From an uncultured Mailhella sp. (GTDB taxonomy: Bacteria; Desulfobacterota; Desulfovibrionia; Desulfovibrionales; Desulfovibrionaceae): a stretch of DNA of 26,137 nt. Position 1 is the stretch's first letter, and every line of letters starts with the position of its first letter. Of this stretch, positions 14,661 through 21,931 are shown in pieces. The position numbers and the translations under genes are program-made. The DNA lies in the NCBI RefSeq assembly GCF_905187505.1, contig NZ_CAJJIC010000023.1, positions 1 through 26,137 on the forward strand, in the 5' to 3' direction. A model generated the notes under the pieces. The model was not told the DNA's origin. It made no database searches and saw only the letters and a list, made by a program, of their open reading frames with translations.

Positions 14661-16106
14661 ATGGGTCATCCTACAGTTTATCCTACCGGCGTTACGCTCT
14701 ACAATCCTGAAAAGGCGTATAACGGCTATACGATCATGCCCGTCAAGGGGCAGGGCGCCATGCTCATCGACATGAACGGCCAGGAAATCAAGCTCTGGAA
14801 GGGCGTGCACGGCTTCCCGAACAAGATCTTCCCCGGCGGTTATCTGCTCGGCAGCCGCGGCATCCGCAACCCCAAGTACGGCCTTCAGGATCAGGTCGAC
14901 CTCATCCAGGTGGACTGGGACGGCAATGTCGTATGGGAATTCAACCAGGCAGAATTCATTGAGGATCCGGGTGAAAAGCCTCAGTGGATGGCCCGTCAGC
15001 ATCATGACTTCCAGCGCGAAGGCAGCACCACCGGCTACTACGCTCCCGGTCATGAACCCCAGTCCCTGTCCGGCAACACCCTCGTGCTCTGCCACCGTGA
15101 TGCTCACTGCGAATACATCTCCGACAAGCCCCTGCTTGACGACGTCGTGTACGAAGTGAACTGGGACGGCGAAATCATCTGGGAATGGCAGGCTTCCGAT
15201 CACGTCGAGGAAATGGGCTTCTCCGAAGCCGCCCGCAACGCCATGGCCCGCAACCCCAACTACCGCGGCGGTTCCCTCATCGACAGCGCTCCCGGTCTCG
15301 GCGACTGGATGCACATCAACTCCATGTCCACCCTCGGACCCAACAAGTGGTATGATGCCGGCGATGAACGCTTCCATCCCGACAACATCATCATGGACGG
15401 TCGCGAAACCAACATCATCTTCATCATCAGCAAGGAAACCGGCAAGATCGTCTGGAAGGTCGGCCCCGACTACAGCATCGGCCATCCCGAACACTCCCTC
15501 GGCTGGATCATCGGTCAGCATCATGCGCACATGATTCCTGACGGACTTCCCGGCGCGGGCAACATCCTCGTGTTCGACAACGGCGGCTGGGCCGGTTACG
15601 ACAATCCCAACCCCGGCGCGCCCATCGGCGTCAAGGCCGCTCAGCGCGACTACACCCGTATCCTGGAATTCGATCCCATCACCCTCAAGATCGTGTGGCA
15701 GTACACGCCTCATGAAGCCGGCTTCGTGGTTCCGCTGGATGCCAGCCGCTTCTACAGCCCCTTTATCAGCTCCGCTCAGCGTCTGCCCAACGGCAACACC
15801 CTCATCACCGAAGGTTCCGACGGCCGCCTCATCGAAGTGACCGCCGACCATGAGATCGTGTGGGAATTCATCAACCCCTACCATGACGGCCGCAACATGA
15901 ACATGGTGTATCGCGCCTACCGTGTGCCCTACGAATGGGTGCCTCAGGCCGAGCACACTCCTGAAGTTGCCATCGCCCGCGCCGACTGCGCCACCTTCCG
16001 TATGCCCGGCGCCGCTGCTTTCGGCAGCCGCACCAGCGAAGTGGAAGTGGAAGGCACTCTCGGCTACGTGGCCAATGCCGGTGACTGCATTGCCGCTACC
16101 GACTAA
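14661..16106 (+). CDS. Arylsulfotransferase-family beta-propeller protein, no signal peptide
   Basis: A 481-residue protein related to PAPS-independent arylsulfate sulfotransferases (ASST), which move a sulfuryl group from a phenolic ester to another phenol through a sulfo-histidine. Propeller blades are seen as five repeats of the type (D)xxGxIVWEF: residues 85-94, 167-176, 258-267, 338-348 and 394-403. The family motif DWMHINSM (215-222) and a His cluster QHHAHMIPDG (286-295) are candidates for active-site His; FYSPFISSAQRLPNGNTLI (364-382) is the following conserved stretch. Known E. coli-type ASST is periplasmic, but this N-terminus (MGHPTVYPTG) has no signal peptide, so a cytoplasmic place is expected. 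AAGGAG (14647-14652) supports the start. All Arg codons checked are CGC or CGT, indicating high expression. Last gene of the TRAP operon. Whether it is a transferase, a sulfatase-like or another enzyme of the imported compound is open. Confidence 0.8.
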   Translation: MGHPTVYPTGVTLYNPEKAYNGYTIMPVKGQGAMLIDMNGQEIKLWKGVHGFPNKIFPGGYLLGSRGIRNPKYGLQDQVDLIQVDWDGNVVWEFNQAEFIEDPGEKPQWMARQHHDFQREGSTTGYYAPGHEPQSLSGNTLVLCHRDAHCEYISDKPLLDDVVYEVNWDGEIIWEWQASDHVEEMGFSEAARNAMARNPNYRGGSLIDSAPGLGDWMHINSMSTLGPNKWYDAGDERFHPDNIIMDGRETNIIFIISKETGKIVWKVGPDYSIGHPEHSLGWIIGQHHAHMIPDGLPGAGNILVFDNGGWAGYDNPNPGAPIGVKAAQRDYTRILEFDPITLKIVWQYTPHEAGFVVPLDASRFYSPFISSAQRLPNGNTLITEGSDGRLIEVTADHEIVWEFINPYHDGRNMNMVYRAYRVPYEWVPQAEHTPEVAIARADCATFRMPGAAAFGSRTSEVEVEGTLGYVANAGDCIAATD

Positions 16107-16138
16107 GTGACGACGCGGGATCATCCCGTTCATGAATG

Positions 16139-16168
16139 AAGACGCGCCCGGCTTTCCGGGCGCGTCTT
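16139..16168 (+). terminator. Hairpin terminator of the TRAP/arylsulfotransferase operon
   Basis: A perfect 13-bp stem (16139-16151 with 16156-16168, 4-nt loop) lies 32 nt beyond the last stop codon. The following T run is poor (CTGCGTT), so termination may be incomplete or the stem may protect the 3' end. Confidence 0.65.
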
Positions 16169-16307
16169 CTGCGTTAATAAGTGTTTTGGGAAAAAGAGGG
16201 GGGCATGTTTCACCTGGTCCGCATGGAGCGGGAGGCCTCTGCCGACCTCGGGGGCGAGTCCGGGAAATGTCGGGAAGGAAAAGGCGCTCCGGCGGTGGCG
16301 GGGCATG

Positions 16308-16341
16308 AAAAAAGGCCCGGAGCGGAGAGGTTCCGGGCCTT
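16308..16341 (-). terminator. Rho-independent terminator of the ribonuclease J gene
   Basis: A 10-bp stem (16312-16321 with 16332-16341, 10-nt loop) is followed on the minus strand by a T6 run (16313-16308), just after the rnj stop codon. Together with the hairpin at 16139 it separates the two convergent genes. Confidence 0.85.
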
Positions 16342-16365
16342 GCGGAGCTGAAAAAGCGTATGGCG

Positions 16366-18048
16366 TCAGATCTGCGTGACGATGGGCACCACGATGGGGT
16401 CGCGGCCCAGCACGTCGCGGAAGAATCGACGCAGGCTGGAGCGTATGCGGTCGGAGAGCTTCGTGATGTCGTTGGGATTGGTGGACTCAAGCTGGTCGAG
16501 AACAAGGCATTTGGCGTCTTCGAGCAGATGACTGTACTGCTGTTCGAACACGAAGCCGCGCGAGATCATTTCCGGACCGTGCAGCACTTCACCGGTTTCC
16601 TCGGCGATGACGAGCACCACGGCGACGAGTCCTTCGCCGCCCAGTATGCGGCGTTCCTTGAGCACCATGCGGCCCACGTCGCCCACGCCCTTGCCGTCCA
16701 CCATGACGGATTCCACGGAAACGGGCTCTTCCATGCGTATGGAATCGGCAAGGAAGGTGACGGGCTGACCGTCCTCGATGATCTTGATGTGATCATGGGC
16801 CACGCCGCATTCCTCGGCAAGCCGGGCGTGAAGGGCCAGGTGACGATATTCGCCGTGCACGGGAATGAAGTATTCCGGCTGCACGGCCCTGATGATCTCC
16901 GTAAGCTCGGCGCGGCAGGCGTGTCCCGTGGCGTGCACGGTCCTGTCGGGATTGTGATACACTTCGGCGCCGAGCCGGTAGATCTGATTGAGCACCTTGG
17001 AAATGGCGCGGGCGTTGCCGGGAATGACGCGGGAGGACATGATGACCGTGTCCCCTTCGTGCAGGGAAAGCTGTCGGTGTTCGCCGCGCGCTATGCGGGC
17101 GAGGGCGGAAAGGGCTTCGCCCTGCGTGCCCGTGGCGAGCACCACGGTACGGCCGGGATCGAGTTCGGGAAATCCCGCGGCTTCGCTGTAAAGATTGTCG
17201 GGCTGCTCCAGAAGACCGAGTTCCACGGCTTTTTCGATGTTGGTGGAAAGACTGCGTCCGCTCACGAGCACGGAGCGGTCGTATTTTCTGGCCAGCTCCA
17301 GCACGGTGCGTATGCGGCGGATGTGACTGGAAAAGAGCGCGATGATGATGCGGCCCGTGACTTCGGAGAAGATGGCGTCGAGGTCGTCGTGCACCTGCCG
17401 TTCAGGCAGGGAATGGCCGGGGTTTTCCACGTTGGTGGAGTCGGCCAGAAGAAGGCGTATGCCCTGCTGTTCGCCTTCGGCGGCGAAGCGGGAAAAATCG
17501 GCGATGGGATCGCAACCCTCCTCGCTGTCGAGAGGGGCGGAGTCGAGCTTGATGTCGCCTGTGTGGAGTATTTTGCCTATGGGCGTTTCCACGGCCAGGG
17601 CGTAGCACTGGGGAATGGAGTGGCAGACGGGAATGAAGTGGAAGGTAAGGTTGCCCAGGGTGACCGAGCTGCGGGCGGGCATGGCCACAAGTTCCACCCT
17701 GTCGAGCAGACCGTGTTCCTCAAGCTTGTGCTCCACAAGAGCGATGGTGAAGGGAGAACCGTATATGCGTATGCCGCGCAGGCTCTTGTACTGAAGCAGC
17801 AGCCAGGGCAGCGCTCCTATGTGATCTTCATGGCCGTGGGTGAGCACGATGCCCAGCACCTTTTCACCTTCGGCGAAAACGGATTCCAGCCTGGGAATGA
17901 CGACGTCGACGCCGAGCAGGGCGTCGTCGGGGAACATCAGGCCGCAGTCTATCAGCACAACCCCCTGATCGGTTTGCCATTTCTGGCAGTTCATGCCGAT
18001 TTCGCCGAGTCCTCCCAGCGGGGTTATGGTCAGATAAGGTTCAGACAT
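16366..18048 (-). CDS. rnj: Ribonuclease J (metallo-beta-lactamase / beta-CASP)
   Basis: A 560-residue cytoplasmic endo- and 5'-3' exoribonuclease for RNA decay and maturation. The zinc-binding HGHEDHIGA is at residues 71-79, with VCHSIPQ and HTGDIKLD following, so the metallo-beta-lactamase core is intact. The beta-CASP insert shows SGRSLSTN, LATGTQGE and SSRVIPGN. ATGHACRAEL and PVHGEYRHL complete the catalytic site. The C-terminal domain of the RNase J family follows to the usual ~555-residue end, so the gene is full length. AAAGGA stands about 11 nt before the ATG at 18048. It is a single gene with its own terminator, divergent from mntP. RNase J in a Gram-negative is not unusual for Desulfovibrio relatives. 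Confidence 0.95.
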   Translation of the reverse strand: MSEPYLTITPLGGLGEIGMNCQKWQTDQGVVLIDCGLMFPDDALLGVDVVIPRLESVFAEGEKVLGIVLTHGHEDHIGALPWLLLQYKSLRGIRIYGSPFTIALVEHKLEEHGLLDRVELVAMPARSSVTLGNLTFHFIPVCHSIPQCYALAVETPIGKILHTGDIKLDSAPLDSEEGCDPIADFSRFAAEGEQQGIRLLLADSTNVENPGHSLPERQVHDDLDAIFSEVTGRIIIALFSSHIRRIRTVLELARKYDRSVLVSGRSLSTNIEKAVELGLLEQPDNLYSEAAGFPELDPGRTVVLATGTQGEALSALARIARGEHRQLSLHEGDTVIMSSRVIPGNARAISKVLNQIYRLGAEVYHNPDRTVHATGHACRAELTEIIRAVQPEYFIPVHGEYRHLALHARLAEECGVAHDHIKIIEDGQPVTFLADSIRMEEPVSVESVMVDGKGVGDVGRMVLKERRILGGEGLVAVVLVIAEETGEVLHGPEMISRGFVFEQQYSHLLEDAKCLVLDQLESTNPNDITKLSDRIRSSLRRFFRDVLGRDPIVVPIVTQI

Positions 18049-18118
18049 ATTCGGAAGGTTCCTTTAGTTCTTTTGAGTACGCGGCATCGTACCGCATACC
18101 GCTTTTCTGCACAAGCTC

Positions 18119-18146
18119 TTGTGCCGGAGCGGCGGATATGTATAAT
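18119..18146 (+). promoter_or_regulatory. Promoter of mntP
   Basis: TTGTGC (18119-18124), 16-nt spacer, and a perfect TATAAT (18141-18146). The transcript would start near 18153, only ~20 nt before the GTG at 18174. That leaves no space for a manganese riboswitch and makes the ATG at 18138, which lies inside the promoter, unlikely as a start. Confidence 0.6.
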
Positions 18147-18173
18147 GCGTCAAACACAATTCCGGAGCTTGCC

Positions 18174-18746
18174 GTGACTTTTTTCACTGTTTTTGCCATC
18201 GCTCTCGCCCTGGCCATGGATGCCTTTGCCGTATCGGTCTCCGCCGCAGCGTCGCTGCCGTCCGTCACATGGCGGCACTATTTTCGTTTTTCCTTTCATT
18301 TCGGTCTGTTTCAGTTTCTTATGCCGGTCGTGGGCTGGGCACTGGGACTTTCCGTCCGCAGCTACATCGAGGCCTGGGATCACTGGATAGCCTTTGCGCT
18401 GCTTTCTCTTGTGGGGCTCAATATGCTTCGTGAGGCGTTCTTCGGGGAAGAGGAGGAGACGCATGGCTCCGGCGATCCCTCCCGCGGGGTGCAGCTCGTC
18501 ATGCTGGCCGTGGCCACCAGCATAGACGCCATGGCCGTGGGGCTCTCCTTCGCCATGATAGGCGTGTCCGTGTGGGGTCCGGCCGTGATCATCGGCCTTG
18601 TGTGCGCCGCCGTCACCGCGGCGGGCGTGAAGCTCGGGCGCATCATCGGCGGTTCCGACATCCTCGGCAACAAGGTTTCCGTTCTCGGAGCACTGGTACT
18701 CATCGGCATAGGCGTAAAAATTCTGTATGAACACGGGGTGTTGTAG
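18174..18746 (+). CDS. mntP: Manganese efflux pump MntP
   Basis: A 190-residue six-span inner-membrane protein that exports Mn(II). The two inverted halves carry the family motifs AMDAFAVSVSAAA (about 15-27, with Asp16) and TSIDAMAVGLSFA in the second half. The length equals that of E. coli MntP. I chose the GTG at 18174 because GGAG (18164-18167) lies 6 nt upstream; the in-frame ATG at 18138 would add 12 residues but sits in the TATAAT promoter region. It is probably regulated at the level of transcription, as the leader is too short for a yybP-ykoY riboswitch. It is followed after 86 nt by pyrK, with a separate promoter candidate. Confidence 0.92.
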   Translation: MTFFTVFAIALALAMDAFAVSVSAAASLPSVTWRHYFRFSFHFGLFQFLMPVVGWALGLSVRSYIEAWDHWIAFALLSLVGLNMLREAFFGEEEETHGSGDPSRGVQLVMLAVATSIDAMAVGLSFAMIGVSVWGPAVIIGLVCAAVTAAGVKLGRIIGGSDILGNKVSVLGALVLIGIGVKILYEHGVL

Positions 18747-18778
18747 ATTCATGCGCGGAGGCCTGTCGGGGGCATCTC

Positions 18779-18809
18779 TTGACCGGGAATAAAATCGGAT
18801 ACATATAAA
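18779..18809 (+). promoter_or_regulatory. Candidate promoter of pyrK-pyrD
   Basis: TTGACC (18779-18784) and TATAAA (18804-18809) are separated by 19 nt, slightly longer than optimal. The area is A+T-rich compared with its surroundings and lies just before the pyrK Shine-Dalgarno. Confidence 0.4.
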
Positions 18810-18832
18810 GAAAAACACTTGCGGAGGCCCCC

Positions 18833-19684
18833 ATGATTTCCCCTGTTCGCACAGAACTGATGGTGACGGACAACGTGCCTTTCGGCCAGCCTGTGGCCGG
18901 TCCTTCAGGCATATACCGTTTCTACGCGCTCACGCTGGAACGCCCGGCATGGAAAAGCTGGCATCCCGGCCAGTTCATCATGTTGCGACCAGTGCAGGAC
19001 GGCGACGGGACGACCTGGGCTCGCCCGCTTTCCATCTGCCGCGTGACTTCGCAGAGCCTTGTGCTGTTTTTCCGTGTCGTCGGTCCCGGAACCGATCGTC
19101 TGTCCCGCCTGAAAAGCGGGGACAAGGTCATCGTGTGGGGGCCCCTCGGCACCAGCTTTGAAATGCGTCCCGATACCCCGACGCTCCTGCTCGCCCGCGG
19201 CGTGGGCATGGCGCCCTTTGCCGGATATGCCGATCTGCATCCGGCCCCGGCCAGTCTGTTCATGCTGTTCGGGCACGGCCTGCCGAGCAACAACTATCCT
19301 ACCGACGCCATGGCCGCGCGCATGGAGCTGGAAAACATGCGTGACCGCACGCCCGAGGAACTCGAGCACTTTCACAGCGTCGTTCGTGAAAAAATGCTGG
19401 AATACAAGGAGCACGGCGGTCTGTGCCTGGCATGCGGCCCCATGCCCTTTCTTAAGCGCGTGTGGGAAAGGGCCATCGAGCTTGATCTGCCCACGCAGCT
19501 TTCGCTGGAAGAGCGCATGGCCTGCGGCACGGGGGCGTGTCTCGGCTGCACCACCGTCACCTCGAAGCACTGGGCCGATCCCGTGAGAGCCGGACTGCCC
19601 GTGCAGACCTGCACAAGCGGCCCCGTGTTCTGGGCTTCGGACATAGACCTGCACGCCGTGTCGGCGGAAGAAAGGAGTCTGTGA
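18833..19684 (+). CDS. pyrK: PyrK-type iron-sulfur flavoprotein (electron transfer subunit)
   Basis: A 283-residue protein of the ferredoxin-reductase superfamily that, in class 1B dihydroorotate dehydrogenases, moves electrons from PyrD to NAD+. FAD-binding RPLS is at residues 64-67, GPGT at 84-87 and GPLG at 103-106. The NAD-domain start reads ARGVGMAPF (121-129), where canonical PyrK has GGGxGxAP. The 2Fe-2S ligands are Cys231, Cys236, Cys239 and Cys260 (C-x4-C-x2-C-x20-C), with the usual GPVF after the last. Residues ~146-195 (LFGHGLPSNNYP and a long Glu-rich helix) differ from typical PyrK. The start ATG at 18833 has GGAGG (18822-18826). It overlaps the next gene by one base, so the two products are translationally coupled and probably form a complex. 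Confidence 0.85.
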   Translation: MISPVRTELMVTDNVPFGQPVAGPSGIYRFYALTLERPAWKSWHPGQFIMLRPVQDGDGTTWARPLSICRVTSQSLVLFFRVVGPGTDRLSRLKSGDKVIVWGPLGTSFEMRPDTPTLLLARGVGMAPFAGYADLHPAPASLFMLFGHGLPSNNYPTDAMAARMELENMRDRTPEELEHFHSVVREKMLEYKEHGGLCLACGPMPFLKRVWERAIELDLPTQLSLEERMACGTGACLGCTTVTSKHWADPVRAGLPVQTCTSGPVFWASDIDLHAVSAEERSL

Positions 19685-20601
19685 TGGATTTTCGCGTATC
19701 TCTTGTCGACGGACTTCTGGAACTGAAGAATCCCGTGCTCAGCGCTTCCGGCACGTTCGGCAGCGGACTCGAGTATCGTCCCTACGGGGACATAGAGCAG
19801 CTTGGCGGCATCATCACCAACGGTCTTACGTTGCGTCCGTGCGCGGGCGCGCCCATGCCCCGCATTGCGGAAACGCCGGGCGGCATGCTGAGCGCCGTGG
19901 GTACGCAGAACGACGGTGCCGAACATTTCGTCAATGTGGTGCTTCCCGAGCTTCCGTGGCAGGAAGTGCCCATCATTCCCAACATCAACGCCTCCAACGT
20001 GGACGAGTTTTCCGAACTGGCCGCGCTGCTTGCCGCAGAGAGGGGCGTCGCCGCCATGGAAGTGAACCTTTCCTGCCGCAACGACCATCGCGGAGGACAG
20101 CGTTTCTGTCAGAATCCCGTGACGGCCGCGCGCGCCGTGAACGCCGTGAAGCGGGCGGCGGGCAGCAAGCCCGTCATCGCCAAGCTCTCCCCGCAGATCA
20201 TGGACATCGTGGAGGTGGCCAAGGCCGTGGAGGCCGCCGGTGCCGACATCATTTCCTGCATGGGCACCATCGAGGGCATGGCCGTGGACATCATTTCCCG
20301 CAGACCCATGCTCGGAAGCGTCATCGGCGGACTTTCCGGGCCCGCCGTCAAGCCGCTGGCCCTGCGCTGCGTATGGGAGATCTCCCGTGTGGTGCAGGTG
20401 CCCGTCATCGGCGTGGGCGGCGTGCGCTCGGCACGCGACGTGCTGGAATTCATGCTGGCGGGCGCTCATGCCGTGGCCGTGGGAACGGCCAACTTCAGCG
20501 ATCCCGGCACCATTTTCCGCATCATCCGCGAACTTCCCGCGCTTTGCGAAGAGCTCGGCATAGAGGATCTGGCTTCGTTCCGCGGCGCTCTGAAGATGTA
20601 G
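19684..20601 (+). CDS. pyrD: PyrD-like class 1B dihydroorotate dehydrogenase with altered active site
   Basis: A 305-residue FMN TIM-barrel protein of the PyrDB family (oxidation of dihydroorotate to orotate in pyrimidine synthesis). Visible: SASGTFGSG (20-28), the catalytic-loop NLSCRN with Asn128, Cys131 and Asn133, the FMN Lys167 (IAKLSP), GGLSGPAVKP (215-224), and the phosphate-binding IGVGGVRSA (242-250) with VGTANF. Residues that hold orotate in known enzymes are changed: the Lys of the VKG/TKT strand is Asn46 (ITNGLT), the Asn of MLNAIG is Ser70 (MLSAVG), and the Asn of INT is Gly194 (CMGT). SCPN is SCRN. The start at 19684 overlaps the pyrK stop (TGATG) and has AAAGGAG upstream. Clearly a PyrD family member; that it makes orotate is doubtful. 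Confidence 0.85.
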   Translation: MDFRVSLVDGLLELKNPVLSASGTFGSGLEYRPYGDIEQLGGIITNGLTLRPCAGAPMPRIAETPGGMLSAVGTQNDGAEHFVNVVLPELPWQEVPIIPNINASNVDEFSELAALLAAERGVAAMEVNLSCRNDHRGGQRFCQNPVTAARAVNAVKRAAGSKPVIAKLSPQIMDIVEVAKAVEAAGADIISCMGTIEGMAVDIISRRPMLGSVIGGLSGPAVKPLALRCVWEISRVVQVPVIGVGGVRSARDVLEFMLAGAHAVAVGTANFSDPGTIFRIIRELPALCEELGIEDLASFRGALKM

Positions 20602-20618
20602 TTCTCTTCCGTAGAGAG

Positions 20619-20661
20619 CAGCGGCACACGGGGGCGACGGGCGTCGTTTTCCGCTGTTTTT
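20619..20661 (+). terminator. Probable branched terminator of pyrK-pyrD
   Basis: CAGCGG (20619-20624) pairs with CCGCTG (20651-20656) around an inner CGAC/GTCG hairpin (20635-20646), and TTTTT (20657-20661) follows. It stands 18 nt past the pyrD stop. Confidence 0.5.
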
Positions 20662-20741
20662 CTCCGGGCGGACGCCGGGCAGGGATGCCGAAGGCGCACG
20701 TGTCGGTACGACATAAAAAAGTCGGGCATGGCCCCCTGTTT

Positions 20742-21860
20742 TTATTCCGTTCTGTTTTTGCCCAGCAGACAGGTCACTTCGTAGGGAATGGTGCCCCACC
20801 ATTCGGCAAGTTCCTGTGCGCTGACGCCGTTTCCCGGTCCGCCGAGCACATAGGCCGTGTCTCCGGGGACGGGAGGGGTGGGAAGGTCCGTAAGGTCCAC
20901 GCAGGTCATCTGCATGGCCACCCTGCCTATGACGGGCACGCGCGTGCCGTTTATGCACATGCAGGTGCCATGCGCGGGGTTGCGGCGGTAGCCGTCGGCA
21001 TAGCCTATGGCCACCCAGCCGACGAGCCGCTCCGAGTCGGCCTTGTAGGTGCGTCCGTAGCCCACGCTTTCGCCCTTGTGGAGAGGGTGAACGCTGATGA
21101 GGGGCGCGGAAACTTCCATGACGGGAAGAAGAGGACCGCACAGGCCTTCGTGTCCGGTTCCGTAAAGAGGATCATAGCCGTACAGGGCCAGCCCGGGACG
21201 GCAGATGTCGTCATCGTGCGTCACGCCTTCCAGAAGACCGGCCGTATTGCCGAGAGAGCAGCGCATGGCGGGAAAGTTCCTGTGCAGAATGTCGGCCGCA
21301 CGATAGAAGATGTCGCACTGACGAGAGGTGTACGCGCTCTCTGCGGGATCGTCGGCCACGGCGAGGTGCGATACCTGCACGATGGGGGACAGCTCGGGAG
21401 ACACGGCGAGAAAGTCTGCGACCTTTTCAATGTCTTCCAGCGCAAAGCCGAGGCGTCCCATGCCGGTGTCCACCTTGACGGCGATGGTGAGGGGCGCTGC
21501 GGCGTTTTGCCTGCGCATGGCGTCCCGCGAGGCGACAAGGCCTTCGACGTTGTGGATGAGCGGGGTCAGGCGCTTTTCGACGGCAAGGCGTATGTCGTCG
21601 TCGCCGGGAGCGCGGCAGAGCAGGGAGACGACGTTGCCGGAAAAGCCCGCGTCGCGTATCGCTGCGGCCTCCTCAAGCGTGCCGGCCGCAGCCCAGGCGA
21701 TGCCGCACTCTTCCAGTATTTTGGCGGCGCGGGTCACGCCGTGTCCGTAGGCGTCCGCCTTGATGACGGGCATGAGCTCGTGTCCCTTCTGCATGAGGGT
21801 GACGAGGTTGTGGCGGAAATGTTCCCAGTTGATGCGGACATGGCATGAAGGCTCTATCAT
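20742..21860 (-). CDS. alr: Alanine racemase
   Basis: A 372-residue PLP enzyme that interconverts L- and D-alanine for peptidoglycan. PLP-binding Lys34 is in VIKADAYGHG (32-41). Lys129 and Arg136 (KVDTGMGRLG), Arg221 (RPGLALYG) and the second catalytic residue Tyr268 (VGYGRTY) are all in place. In the C-terminal domain the usual GRVxMD is GRVAMQ: Gln317 stands where the Asp next to the active-site Met is normally found. Length is typical. AAAGGA 8 nt upstream supports the ATG at 21860. Downstream, a short 4-bp stem plus T6 (20734-20715) on the minus strand may be a weak terminator. The gene is divergent from lptD; both serve the envelope. Confidence 0.95.
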   Translation of the reverse strand: MIEPSCHVRINWEHFRHNLVTLMQKGHELMPVIKADAYGHGVTRAAKILEECGIAWAAAGTLEEAAAIRDAGFSGNVVSLLCRAPGDDDIRLAVEKRLTPLIHNVEGLVASRDAMRRQNAAAPLTIAVKVDTGMGRLGFALEDIEKVADFLAVSPELSPIVQVSHLAVADDPAESAYTSRQCDIFYRAADILHRNFPAMRCSLGNTAGLLEGVTHDDDICRPGLALYGYDPLYGTGHEGLCGPLLPVMEVSAPLISVHPLHKGESVGYGRTYKADSERLVGWVAIGYADGYRRNPAHGTCMCINGTRVPVIGRVAMQMTCVDLTDLPTPPVPGDTAYVLGGPGNGVSAQELAEWWGTIPYEVTCLLGKNRTE

Positions 21861-21895
21861 GATGGATATCCTTTCCGGCGGAGACGGTCGGCGTT

Positions 21896-21919
21896 AAGGC
21901 CCGTGCGGGGGCTTTTTTT
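21896..21919 (+). terminator. Terminator-like hairpin upstream of lptD
   Basis: A 7-bp stem with one G-T wobble (21896-21902 with 21909-21915, 6-nt loop) merges into a run of seven T (21913-21919) on the plus strand. No plus-strand gene ends here, so it may attenuate the lptD leader or stop transcripts antisense to alr. Confidence 0.45.
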
Positions 21920-21931
21920 CGGTCAAGTTGT

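Noticed and set aside
14643..16505. A 620-codon minus-strand open frame opposite the arylsulfotransferase gene
   Set aside because: Val/Gly/Asp-rich shadow that also runs through two terminator hairpins and into the rnj 3' end.
18138..18173. ATG at 18138 as start of mntP
   Set aside because: It overlaps the TATAAT box and has no Shine-Dalgarno; the GTG at 18174 has GGAG at proper distance and gives the normal family length.
16360..18177. A 605-codon plus-strand open frame opposite ribonuclease J
   Set aside because: Shadow; RNase J motifs are intact on the minus strand and the plus-strand translation has no recognisable features.
18140..18180. Manganese (yybP-ykoY) riboswitch in front of mntP
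   Set aside because: The predicted leader is only about 20 nt, too short for the riboswitch.
20715..20734. Terminator after alr on the minus strand
   Set aside because: A T6 run is present but the stem is only 4 bp; too weak to list as a feature.
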